Source: Punica granatum (Eukaryota; Streptophyta; Magnoliopsida; Myrtales; Lythraceae). Taken from it: a stretch of DNA of 64,000 nucleotides. Under the pieces are notes generated by a model. That model was not told the DNA's origin, did not search any database, and worked only from the letters and a program-made list of their open reading frames with translations. The stretch covers positions 1,550,001 to 1,614,000 of the forward strand of contig NC_045128.1 of NCBI RefSeq assembly GCF_007655135.1. The letters are read 5' to 3'. The translations under genes were made by a program, and so were the position numbers. How positions within the stretch are numbered: position 1 is the stretch's first letter; the number at the start of each line of letters is the position of its first letter. Below, in pieces: positions 46,227-58,765 of this stretch.

Positions 46227-48173
46227 TTTATGAAAATATTTCAAGTAATTTATTTTATATATGTTTAAGTAAATTATGTAAGTAAAAAAGCAAGTTCCTT
46301 GTGATCAAGTTATTTACTTGAGAAATTACAAGTAGTTTACCTAAATGTACGTACACTTTTTAACCCAATGTGTTACTTGTATTTCAGAGAGGAAACTCAT
46401 TTTGACGCACAAACATACGGTGAGAGGTTGTTAATTTTTATTGTGTCGATTTAAATTGTTTCCGGCAGCATCCTTTCTAAAACGACATATAAATCCATCG
46501 GCAAGCAAACATTGCACTTTACGGTATGCTTTGGATTGATTTTGCGGACGCAATTCGTGCGAGAGAGGCCATTTGAAAGGCGCTCCGACATGTTTGAGGG
46601 GATTTTACCTATTTCGTCTTATCTATTATGCCAAAAGCTTTAAAGTTGGCGCCTCGACAGCAAAAAGTTCCATCGTTCTTGTTTATGAACATGAAATGAT
46701 GGTCGATGGGGACATAAAGTTTGGGAGTGCTCAAAATGGTAGGGTATAAGCGAATGGTGTGGTGGGGTCCTAGATAATCTAGCTCATAGGAGAAAGAGAA
46801 AATTAATCATATCCGTCAATTTCAATAGCACGATCGATAATCACATAATCATAAGAAAAGCCCGAGGGCCAAGACACTTATATCTGAATTAGCTCCTCGT
46901 AATCAAGTGTGCAGGAGAGTTATGGTTAATACAATCGTGCGGGCAGATTGATCCGGTTTGAAAATACGTAAGAATTGCACAGGAAATCAGATCGATGTCA
47001 ATACTTTTCTAGTACGTACATACTAACGATCCGTTCTACAGTGACGATGTTGAAAGGCATGCTGTTCAAGAGTTGGGACTTTCGAGTTTCGATTTTCGTA
47101 CCGTGCACCGGAGTGGAGTGGTTGTGGTCCCCGGACGTGTTAGTAGGGTAAGGCACCAAATTGTTATGAATGACCATCTGATGAAAGGAAATGATGGATG
47201 GTTAATTTATCGGGCTGAAGCAGTCCACACTAATGAGAAGAGTGGGCCTACATACATTGCTGCTGTACTGATAATGCCATGAACACTAATACATCACATG
47301 TTTCGTTTTTTAACTGAGCAAAAATTCGGATGATAATCTCACTTGAACTTGTCAAATTGGACGTCATTGTGGGCCCAGAATATAATTGACAGGTCCCAAC
47401 CTTGGGCCCTACCATAGACTTTCTGGGCCTCCATATTCTGAAGAAATCGAGATGATTGTGATCGATTCAGCCTACCTCGTAACGCATCCGACTGTGCCTT
47501 CATGCTAATGCACTCTTGAATCTTTCCCGAAAAGAACCTTGATTGCAAATCGACAAGAGATGATTTTGGGCATGCTCGGGACTCGGGCATGTTCATGCAT
47601 ATCCTAGGATTGCCTCTGATATATGGAAGAATTGCATGATGCACCCTCTATCAATGTAAGACCGACATCCCGCATCCAGATTGCAAGAGGCAAATAAATC
47701 ATTGCAACGCATCAAAACCATATTGGGTATGGTTCGGCTGAAAAATAGATAAATGATCATCACAACTCATTTCCTTGGTTATCGATGTTCATAGTGCGAA
47801 ATATTGTAGCTTCAAAGAAGCAAATACGATCGCTTTGTTATAACCAGAAAATTTATTGTTCAGTTTAAGGGTCTACATTATGCATTGAACAAAAGGACTA
47901 ATAATAACGAAGGGGAGAGAAGAAAACCGGTACAGCTCCCACTTAGGTGTGGATTTGCAGAGACCTCGACCTCTATCTAACATCACAGATGTAGAAACAC
48001 CGAGTCCCTCCAAACCCGATCATGATGTTACATCATACTCCTCGAATAGTTTCTCACTGTTATGACCCAGCTGGTGAACAGTGGCATTGAATATCGAAAG
48101 TTGCATAAATTAAGGTAACCTCGTGAATTTCCAATGTATGATACCTGAAACACCATGCAGCCCTTGTCTTTCC
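46227..48173. other. Intergenic DNA with one unexplained protein-like patch
   Basis: Most of it is featureless. Around 47050-47282 the plus strand encodes a moderately balanced peptide (see separate entry). An open frame of 101 codons on the minus strand (47339-47644) has no recognisable domain. Confidence 0.35.
47049..47282 (+). pseudogene. Unidentified protein-like fragment
   Basis: An open frame reading DVERHAVQELGLSSFDF, then a Val-rich stretch, then GWLIYRAEAVHTNEKSGP, ending at TGA 47280-47282. The upstream part of the frame has no ATG. Composition is more protein-like than neighbouring open frames, suggesting the last exon of a degraded gene or a captured fragment. Nothing in it lets me name a family. 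It may be chance. Confidence 0.2.
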
Positions 48174-51100
48174 TCACGGAACATTCATGACCTGAATTGA
48201 CTGCAACATATCTGATACGGCGATCACGAGGTCGCCCGACTTGACCATGCCTCTGGCCTTGAGGAGAGAGAAGGTCTTGTTCAGGTTGCTCTCCATGTCA
48301 TCAGAGAAGCTCAGGCGGAATGGGATCAGGCCCCACTGAAGGTTGAGGCGTCTCCTTACTGAGGGAGATGTCGTGAAGGCGAAGATCGGGCAGTCAGGTC
48401 GGCACCGAGACAGGAGAGATGCCATGTGGCCTGAATTTGTGTAGACAAACAGTGCATCCACTCCTAGGTTATTGGCTGCAAGATTCAAGAGGATGGGGCA
48501 CCAAAAAGCAAGATCAATAATGTGCAGGACATGAACGGAACATAGCCTTGATAAGAGTCAAGATGGTAGCAAATAACACCAATATTTGCTGCCGGAAAAA
48601 GATTTTCTGTGTTAGCATCTCAAACGTTACACGGAAACTAGTCCTGTTTTGTTTAGCTTGGTTTGGCGGAATTTCGAAAATGTTCCAACTTATAAATTTT
48701 CTCAAACTTAAATGAAAAGAACTAATTGAGTTGCACTAAAGGAACATGCTGGACTGAGTCTTGTAATGGAAGAGTAGAAAACATTTCCTCATTGCCAAAA
48801 CTGGCCTAACTGCATCGATGCATGGAAAAGCTTATATAAGCTACTGAAGAAGCATATCTATGTCTTTCGACCTCCTAATGTGCAGTTATGCGAAAACCCC
48901 GAGTATGTAATGGACAAAACAAGTTGAGAGCAAAAAATGTCAGTAAGACTGAATTTGCCACACATCCCTGGAAAAAATCCCCTGCAATATAAAGCAACGT
49001 GCAAAAGATCTAGACTCACCCATTTTTGCAGCAGAGATGCAAATTTCCTCAGAAATACTGTCTGAGAAAGAAGATCCTACAGGCGGGAGTTCCATAGCCT
49101 CATGGCGCTTCTCTTCCCTCCACCATTTCTCAATCCTCAGACTGACGCTCCTCAACACTGTCAGTGCCTTGTCCGGGTACTGACCCATTGCAGACTCACC
49201 AGAGAGCATCAGAGCATCAGCCCTCTGCCTTACAGCTTCGGAAACGTCAGCTACTTCAGCTCTAGTCGGAGTGGGATACTCAATCATGGACTCCAGCAGC
49301 TGAGAGGCAACGATCACTGGCTTGTTCAGCTGTCTGCAGACCTGAACTATCTTCTGTTGAGCGGATGGGACCTGTTCAAGTGGAATCTGAGCACCAAGAT
49401 CTCCCCGGGCAACCATTGCTCCATCTGAGGCTTGAACGATTTCTTCCAAGTTCTTCAACGAGTCAATGCTCTCTATCTTTGCTATGACAGAAATATCTCT
49501 GCATAACCAATTATAATGTAAATCTACAGGTTGGGTACCACAACATAATTAACTGACAGAACTGAACTTGGATTTAATTTTCCTACCCATGAGGAGTTCG
49601 CGCTGCAATGTAACTTTTGAGATGATTTATGACTTCAGCGGACTTGACGAAAGATATCGCAATAAAATCAACCTTCTCAGCAATGCCAAAATCGATATCC
49701 AACCAATCCTAAACAAAACAACGGAGCATAGGCAATAAGTCTTTTGTTGCCCTCATTGGATAGTGCCGTCAAAAATTTTACTGTATAGACAATTCTTCAT
49801 TAATATTTGGAGTCCGCATTAACAAATCCTTGAGGGCACCTCATTCACTCACCATTGATCCGGATATCTTAATACATTTTCCTTTTCTTTCAGCAAGTAA
49901 TTCTTTGTATTTACGAAAAACTCGCAACAGCCTGCCGACATGCCGAACACCCCGAGCTCCAATAAGAACCCCTACACATCCTCATACTTTCAATAGCAAT
50001 TTCTCTTTTAGCTTATCAAGTTCCAGGCATATCGTTGTAATCAACCACCCAATCTCACCACCAATGCCGATGTTTTCCCATAAGATGAACATGTACCTCA
50101 ATTCTCATTTGAAATCAAGAACTCGATAAGACCAATCATGAACAGCTGGAGCTGGTATGTGAAGACTAGTACGGCTAACCAGTAAACACAGAAAGAAGGA
50201 ATGTAATGCAGAGACGGCAAATGAACCTTAGAAGAAATTGTGGGGAGCATAGCATTTCGTTCCCGAACAAGACTCCCATTCCTCCAGAAAGTCAAGTTAG
50301 CCCGTGGAAGCAACAATCCTGGGTCTGTACAGCGGCATTTAACATCTGGACCGATCTTCTCGATCACTTCAAACCTCACCATCCCGCCATCTACCAGGAG
50401 GTCATCCCCCACTTTCACATCTTTGATACATCACACGTTCCCAAAAACACAAATATCAAGACCAAAATAACCGTTATAGGTTTTCTCGAATAAATAAAGT
50501 ATATCCAAGGACAAGATTCCTATGTTTCTACCTTCGGCAAAACCATCATAATTCACACTGATGGTCCGTTCTGGGAGAGTCGAATCAAAAGCTCTGACAC
50601 TGAAAGTCCATATCTCACCATCCTGAACGAAATGAGCAAACTAGTTGAAAACTTCGACTTCCATAAGATAAGGCACATACTGCACTATGCTACCAATTTT
50701 CGAGAAACAAGAACATTCCAACTCTATACATCGACAGAATTATTAACTGCTCTTAATAAGATCCCCTGAGCTGTTTGCAAAATCCCCAAATCCATTAATC
50801 AGCTAAAAGCAGTTCGCGGGAAAACGAGGATTGAGCTAGAAATTGAAATACATGAACTTCTCCGAACCAAAAAGACAGAAAATTTCGGGCAAAAGGCCAA
50901 AGCTTTTACCTCGGCTTTAACAGAGGAAGCGCCGCCGAGATCTCCCATGTGAATCTCGCTGCCCTCAGTGTCCATCATGATGGCTACGGCATAGCCCTTC
51001 TCCTCGTTCAGCTTCCTCACGCGCTCGATGACGCGCTTGTGCCACTCGCGGGTCCCGTGGCACATGTTGATCCTGGCGACGTTCATCCCCCCGACGGCCA

Positions 51101-51473
51101 GCGCCTCCAGCTGCTCCGACCCGCAAGTGGTGGGCCCGATGGTGCACACCAGCTTAGTCCGCCTCGTGCTCCGGAACCCGTTCTCCTTCAGCTCCGCCTC
51201 CGTGACGGCGTCGACCTCGATCGCAGCAGACGCCGCAGAGTCGGCCGCGGCAGGAGCTGCCCTGGCGGATCCGGTTCCATTGTCGGATACGAGGACATGG
51301 GGGTTGGGGGAGTCGGAGATCGAGGCTCTAATGGAGAGGGCGCCGCTGCCGGGGTAGCTGGAGGGGGCGGGGATTCGGCGGGGGGAGGCGGAGAGGGATG
51401 GCTTGGGGGAGGAGGAGAGGGAGGGGAAGGAGAGGTGGGGGGAGCGGGAGAGGAGGTGGAGGGACTGGGACAT
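48174..51473 (-). CDS. PKP1: Plastidial pyruvate kinase, PKP1 (alpha) type
   Basis: Makes pyruvate and ATP from phosphoenolpyruvate and ADP in plastids, feeding fatty-acid synthesis. Six exons on the minus strand: 51473-50910, 50622-50532, 50420-50227, 49708-49587, 49498-49020 and 48475-48174. The product is 583 residues; all introns are GT-AG and frame-consistent. The first 65 or so residues are Ser/Pro-rich ([12 protein letters not shown] onward), a chloroplast transit peptide. Key blocks are [23 protein letters not shown], the [13 protein letters not shown] substrate region, the pyruvate-kinase signature [25 protein letters not shown] and [18 protein letters not shown]. The C-terminal [11 protein letters not shown] matches the Arabidopsis PKp1 end. 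Other plastid isoforms (PKP2/3) differ in the DTEGSE region. Long opposite-strand frames here are shadows. Confidence 0.96.
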
Positions 51474-51617
51474 GTCGGCGGCTTCCGGCGGCGGAGGAAA
51501 TTGGGATTGGGAGAGCTTTGTTCTTGATGGGGGTGGGGGGAAGTGAAGTGAAGAAATGAAGAAGATTTTAATGGAGGTCGAAACGAGGGAGCCTTCTGGA
51601 GGCGGGCGGATATCACG

Positions 51618-51648
51618 AAGAGAGACAGAGAGAGAGAGAGAGAGAGAG
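51618..51648. repeat. GA/CT microsatellite in the PKP1 leader
   Basis: About 12 GA units (CT on the gene strand), 150-175 bases upstream of the PKP1 start codon, probably in the 5' UTR. CT-rich leaders are common in plant genes, and length changes here could affect expression. Confidence 0.75.
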
Positions 51649-51754
51649 GGAGAGAGCTGTAAGCTTCGGAGATGTCGTCTCGTCCGACCCGAAAAAGTGC
51701 CAAAGTGATGTCTGACGGACAAAAACAGAATCCAGTCACTGTTTGGTATGCCAA

Positions 51755-52742
51755 CGTTATTTTAGAAAAATGTTTTCAGTTTTATCACTTTTATGTTTTC
51801 CGTGGAAACCTAAAAAATATGTTCTCCAATTTTTAATTACCAAAGTATGTTTCGTTTTTAGTCTTAAGAAAGATATGAGATGACACCGATTGATGTATGC
51901 CTTTTTTTTTACGCAAGTATGTCTTCCTTTCAACTATGAGATTCTTTTGTATTTATCTTTATGAACATGAAGCGGTGGAGGTTCTAATTTGTGTCAATGT
52001 GAGGTGTTATTTTGGGACGTAGAAATGTTGTTTATTTTTAGATTGTTTGGTTTGACTTTTATTAACCAAGATTTTTGCGAGAGATTTTGGGTTCTTGAGA
52101 AATGGTTTTCTGAAATGGAAAAAAAAAAAATAAAGCATGCTAAATTTGGGCCCATAAAAGGATATTCGTGTGGGATGTCTCTTCTCCATATGTTTCTTCT
52201 AACTGCCCACCCCTAATCAATTCCTTTCCGGAAAAACATTTTCTCATGTTTCCTCTGGCCAAGTCTTACCATTTTTTGGTTGCCCATCAAGTTTTCTATA
52301 CCCGTGTTTCATGCTTTTATGGCGAGTAGGATCTTTTCCCTTCCAAGAAAAATAGAAAGTTTGAAGTTGAAATTTCAATTATCAAATAATTTTTTCTTTT
52401 TAATGAGACAGCATGTCTTTCAACTTCCAAGTAAGGTGTCTTATCATGCGAAAATTCGTTCTTCGATGTACTAAAAACAAAAATTCATTTAACTAATCTG
52501 ATTCTTGTATTGGTCGCTTCTTCAGCAAACTAACATAAAATAGTCACATTGGATAGTCTTCTGAAATGTATTTCACGACAACTTTTTTTAGTGTATAAAC
52601 TCTGAAAAATCAATAGACCAAGGACCATAGACACAGTCCATACAATATATTGTTTTTCCAATCTTAAGGAGAGTCCCTCCCACATTACAAACATAAGAAA
52701 TAATAAATCGAAATAAATGGCATATAAATCTCAAGACATCTA
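51755..52742. other. Spacer between PKP1 and ARL5; no gene
   Basis: The divergent promoters of PKP1 (minus) and ARL5 (plus) must lie in or beside this stretch. It is AT-rich, with short open frames of no recognisable content. Confidence 0.4.
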
Positions 52743-52744
52743 CA

Positions 52745-52990
52745 GTGCGTTTGATTTCAGAATTAAAATTTTGAATTTGTAACTTTGATTTTGATTATGG
52801 AAAAAGACAAAAAAATATAGGGCCTGTGGACCCCATCAGTTTTGTTGTGTAGTGTATTGGGTAGTGTATGTGATTGTATATTTAATAATATATGGGGCCC
52901 ATCAATTTGACTTTGGAAAAATATATTTTGTTGTGTAGTGTATTGAGTTAAAGTTAAAGTTAAAATTTTAAATCGCGACTTTGAAACCAA
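52745..52990. mobile_element. MITE-like element in the ARL5 upstream region
   Basis: The left end is gtgcgtttgatttcagaattaaaattttgaa. The right end complements to ccgtttggtttcaaagtcgcgatttaaaatttt. Internally the motif ttgttgtgtagtgtattg occurs twice. Terminal inverted repeats with CGTTTG are shared with the element in the KCS intron (5955-6176). The target duplication was not resolved. It ends about 90 bases before a cluster of ACGT sites and about 600 bases before the ARL5 start codon. Confidence 0.55.
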
Positions 52991-53082
52991 ACGGAGTACT
53001 AGGTTTCGACAACTTGTGTTACTGTGCTAAGGCTTCAGTTTGTATTACTAATTAATTGAATACAGGATGGCAGGCCGGGAGG

Positions 53083-53125
53083 TCCACGTCAGACTGCAGG
53101 TGGGCCCGGTGAGTTCCTACGTGGC
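53083..53125 (+). promoter_or_regulatory. Cluster of ACGT-core (bZIP-type) sites upstream of ARL5
   Basis: TCCACGTCA (53083-53091, complement TGACGTGGA) is followed about 27 bases later by CTACGTGGCG (53119-53128) and a CCACG. TGACGTGG-type sites are bound by bZIP factors including those of the ER-stress response. Control of a trafficking GTPase by such factors is plausible but only inferred. Confidence 0.4.
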
Positions 53126-53393
53126 GTCCACGATCCGGTCTCATCCCACCACTCGTCTCCTGTTGCTTCCCTTTATTCTTCCGTCTTCTTCCCCAATAAG
53201 AAAAAGAAACACAGAGAAACGCCATACAATCTCTCTCTCCCCCCTTGATCGATCCTCAATCACTGAAGGCCCGAATTAGCAGAAGCTCCAGCTCCAACAG
53301 AAACGATCCTCTCTCGCAATCTCTACCCGCCGAGTAATCATCATCCAGTTGCAGCTTCTCGTTCTCGTGTGATTTCGTCACCTGCATCAATCA

Positions 53394-53600
53394 GGTTCCT
53401 CCTCTCTCTCTCTCTCTCTTCCGGTGAAAAAGATTCTAAGTTTTAGGATTTTGTCGGTTTAGTGAACCCATATTCAAGGATTTGATTAGCAGATTAGTTG
53501 CTCTGCTGGGTTCTTGCTGATCGGTTCGCAATTTGACCAATTTCCCCTGTTATCTTGTTGGTATATTGTTAGGGTTTGGACGTTCTGATTGTTTAATTGA
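53394..53600 (+). other. Probable leader region / 5' UTR intron of ARL5
   Basis: A donor-like cag|gttcctc at 53394 follows a CT-rich leader. The following 200 bases are T-rich and lack an open frame. An acceptor near 53567 (gttag) or just before the ATG is possible. Leader introns are common in plant ARF-family genes. The exact structure is not determinable by eye. Confidence 0.35.
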
Positions 53601-55060
<1,460 letters not shown>

Positions 55061-55469
55061 TTGGATGAGAAAACCAAATTACTGCTTTGCCAAACTCACA
55101 CTTTTTCCTTTATCTTTCATGTATTACTTTCGGAACGGATAAAGATTTCGTGATGTAACTTGTGTCTCATGAGGAGTTAAGTCATCCGTCAAATCTGCAT
55201 ATTATCTTCTCATTTCATTTCGTACCTTTTGTGTGCGATCATATTTATATGAAATACATGCTCTTTTGAGGAGGCTGTTCTGCAAAGTCACTCTCGAAGA
55301 AATAGCAAGCAAGCGATTGATTAAACATTTCGAATAATAATCCACTCCAAAATTCGTCGCACTACACAATTGCCATCACAGAGGGTTTCTCCGTCGTAGC
55401 ATAATCTTGTTAGTTCAATCCTCTTCTTATGTATTGGCTGTCCAGAATTAGCAAGGGCCTCCTCCTCTA

Positions 55470-57637
55470 TCACATTATCAAGCAGCTGCAACCTTGTGCC
55501 TCTTGTGGGCCCTCAAACCATCGGTCCCACATCGGATTAAGAGGGCCGACAGTCCTGTAGAAAAAGAACCGCGCAATTCAGGGACATTTGCAGATTCTTG
55601 ATAAAAGAAACGTGGGAGTGTCAGGGAAGGAGAGTATTACGCTGAGAGTAGCGGATCTGGTATCGTTTCAACGTTATTGAGCATTCTACCATGGTTAAAG
55701 AGAGAATGAATTAGTCATGAGATGATTGTATAGGAAATTTCGCATGAATAAACATAGACAAGTTGTAATGTCTTACTCTTTACATGAGACTGAGGCCGCA
55801 TCCATCTTTTCGAGTTGATCTAGCTCTTCCTGCAGATAACAATTAGCTAAGTTGTAATGTCTTGTCGACACGTGAAAAGCATCGAGAATTTTTCCAAGTC
55901 GGTAAAAGAAAAAAGTAGTTGAAACAATAGCTGAAGAAAGTCAATACATTTGATGAATATAAACATTCGAGACTTGCACCTAAATGCTAGAGATACATAA
56001 AAAAGTATCTGCCCTTTGTTTCGGGAACCTTTTTTTTTTTTTTTGCATAATCAACACCACAAATAAAATGCTTAGGCTATGTTTGGTACCAAAGCACGAA
56101 ATAGAAATCGAATGGATTCAAAGATGTTTCCATTATTTTGCACCAAACATGACCTTACTTAAGTAATGTTCACCAATTCAGCACTTCATTGAACTGTCTA
56201 TAAACTTTATGATGTTTCAGAAAGAGTTGATTTCTGGTTACAATAGAGATATATCATGATCCGCGGATCCTACGTCCAAGAGTCCATATATAAGATCACA
56301 ACGTTACAACAAAGATGGCCCATGAGATCTATTTATACACATTGAACAGAACAATGTTTTCTGAAACAGGAAGATGTATCAGATCCCCTTCCTCATTCAG
56401 ATTTTGTCTTGCACAGCATGCATGGATCACCATATTGAGATTTCATGCAGACAATCAAAAACTGTCAAATATTCTCACACAAAGTTCCTCTCAGAAGGGA
56501 AAGAAAGAAATGGAAATGGTTCAGACATAATCAAATCAAATTGTCATCATCCAGCAATAGTGCTTACCTTGACATACTAAATAGTCTCACATGGATTAAG
56601 TTATCCAGCCAAATTAATGTAGCAAATGGATTTATTATATGGACAAAAATCTATAACAACCCAAAACAAATGTCGTGAAGCCAGAGTGCCTATCTATTTA
56701 ATCAAAAGTCAAGTTGCAAGGGAATAAACTCTCCTCGGTTCAAAAGGACATGAATATATGCGCCATGTTTAGTACTTAGCAACTAAAGAATCCAACTCAA
56801 GTACCAGAAACAGTAACCAACCAAGGGAAATCGAGATATTTAACGTGGCCATTTATGATGGGAGTGTCCAAGCCTTCCATCTGCTGATAAAAGGGGACTC
56901 TGGAAGGACAAGCGTATCACCTTAATGGAAAAGTCTACAAATATCAAGGGTAAACGCTTGTTATTGAAGACTAGAACAACTCAGAGACACCTACCCCTAA
57001 TTGCTCAAGTTGATCAGTCCATCTTGCCAGTTACTATGTCAGGCAATTTAGATAACAATCGTACATGACTAATCCTTGAAAAACGTGCAGTTCCCAAATC
57101 TCATATTGCATATTGAATGGCCAAATTCGATAAAGGGCCCAGGTGATCAGTGACTACTAACACGACCTTTAACTTTTGAAGCAACAGCACAGGTACCAGC
57201 CTACCCAGTGATCTAATCAGGTTAGCTATGACTCAATGCACCGATGAAAAGAAAGAGGCAAATCAGCTTAGCCACCATGATTAAGACTCCCCCCCTCTCG
57301 CTCTCTCTCGATCAGAACATCAAACATATGCCAAGACGGGGTTAAAGATCATACTCTTCCAGTAAAAGAACTCGAAATTGCATCGAAAGACAACATGCTA
57401 ATCACCAAATAAGCTTTGCATCAAGTAATCTCAAGAAGACAAACCAAAGCAGAGCACAAAATTGATTAGAACTGTAACTAAAAACCATAAACCAACCTCC
57501 AAGGATCGAGCTTCCTGCTCGAGCCGCTTCAGCTCGGCTTGCACGCGGTGCTTCCCGCGTGTGTCCGACACTCCCATCGACTGCAGCCTCGCCAGCGGGG
57601 AGGCTTCAGAGACCTCAGCAGCTCCCATTTCCATCAT
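55470..57637 (-). CDS. GG1/GG2-like: Heterotrimeric G-protein gamma subunit, plant type A
   Basis: Small subunit that partners G-beta and anchors it at the plasma membrane in plant G-protein signalling. Four exons on the minus strand: 57637-57497, 55829-55777, 55685-55641 and 55554-55470. The product is 107 residues; all junctions are GT-AG and in frame. Exon 1 gives the coiled-coil start (RGKHRVQAELKRLEQEARSLE), exon 2 EELDQLEKMDAASVSCK, exon 3 the NNVETIPDPLLS stretch, and exon 4 PMWDRWFEGPQEAQGCSCLIM. The C-terminal CLIM fits a CaaX prenylation box, with a nearby Cys for acylation. The first intron is about 1.67 kb. Two adjacent ATGs (57637 and 57634) are possible starts. The last three exons are too short to stand out as open frames, but motif order makes the gene convincing. 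Confidence 0.9.
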
Positions 57638-57926
57638 CCAGACAGCCTTAAAATCCCAAATTTTCGAACCCAAAAAGGGAAAGGCAAGAAACAGGGAAGG
57701 GGATTTCAGGGACAAACACCCATCACGAAAGCCGAAATTTTGAGGAGTACCCACAATTCTCCAAAACACTCATTGCAGACGAACTCACAAAAGATCGAAA
57801 CTTTACACCAGATAAAAGAGAGATCTGTTTCTGTACAAGTGAAGGGTAGAGAGAGAGAGGGAGAGACAGAGAAGGAGAGGGGCTCTTTCTCTTCTCTGCT
57901 TAATCTCAATGGAGAGCTCCCTTGGG

Positions 57927-57952
57927 AAAAAAAAAAAAAAAAAAAAAAAAAA
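57927..57952. repeat. Poly-A run upstream of the G-gamma gene
   Basis: 26 consecutive A on the plus strand (T on the gene strand), about 290 bases upstream of the G-gamma start, next to a GA-rich leader-like tract. Probably within the promoter or leader. Confidence 0.85.
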
Positions 57953-58099
57953 GCAGTCGTTTCCCCTTTGGTAGTGTGGGGGGGCAAGAGATGAGTGAAA
58001 GCTGGTTCTCTTTTGGTTTCCCTCTTTCTTTCTGTGGCTTTTCTTCCTCCATTTTCCATTTTCTCTTTCTTTTTCTTTTCTTCCTTCACATTTGTCTTT

Positions 58100-58609
58100 A
58101 TGGGATTTCTCTGTTCTGGTTTTTACGATTTCCCACCGTCCCCAAACCTCACGCGCGCTTGTTCTGGTTTTTGTCCATCCTCAGTTGGAGCAAATTCTTG
58201 TTTCGAATCAACTGCTCCATTTCTACAATGACGATGAAACATCTTTACGTGATTCTTAATTGTTGATATAATGACGACACAGTAGGCTAAGGTATATGAA
58301 ATAATTACTTCGTATAGCATTGTTAGTCGTGTAATTTTGGTAATCTTTTGACGAATAGTACTATATATCAAGTTTTTTGTCGTGAATTTTCTTTTTGCTC
58401 CACGAGTAGTGCTCTTTTTTTTTTGGGGCCAAGTAGTGCTCTTTTATTGATACCTCATAAAATTGTACAAGATGCCCGCGACCGATAGCCGTGTAATTAA
58501 TTACATCACGCACCAAATACCTCTATTAGGAAAGCACCCTCTATCCATGGCAAGATACATATGGAATATGAAAGTATGATCTGATTCGAATGCATAAAAT
58601 TCAAATTTA
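58100..58609. other. Spacer downstream of the G-gamma promoter; no gene seen
   Basis: T-rich sequence with no open frame of note. Confidence 0.4.
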
Positions 58610-58765
58610 GTGAAAGAATGGGTATTAGTGTAGTGATCAAGACGTCGATTTGAAATTAAGAAGGATTGAGTTTAATTCTCATTGATGAAAATTATATTTC
58701 CCTTTATTTCATTTAATTTCTTATCTTTGTATTGGGTTCATTAGCCGCCTCTATAGCCGAAAAAT
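58610..58765 (+). mobile_element. tRNA-derived SINE, copy 7
   Basis: The head tagtgtagtgatcaagacg and a B-box-like ggattgagtttaattctc are followed by the family body and the tail cattagccgcctctatagccgaaaaat. It is flanked by a perfect 11-bp target duplication, attcaaattta (58599-58609 and 58766-58776). Body and tail agree with copy 4 over most of their length. Confidence 0.75.

Noticed and set aside
50949..51527. 192-codon plus-strand open frame opposite PKP1 exon 1, and the overlapping frames at 51028-51357 and 51188-51754
   Set aside because: Arises from the GC-rich codons of the transit-peptide exon on the other strand. The minus-strand frame has strong pyruvate-kinase motifs.
57638..57769. 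Upstream extension of the G-gamma protein to an ATG at 57769
   Set aside because: The extra 44 residues are not like any G-gamma N-terminus that I know. The two ATGs at 57637 and 57634 give the usual length.
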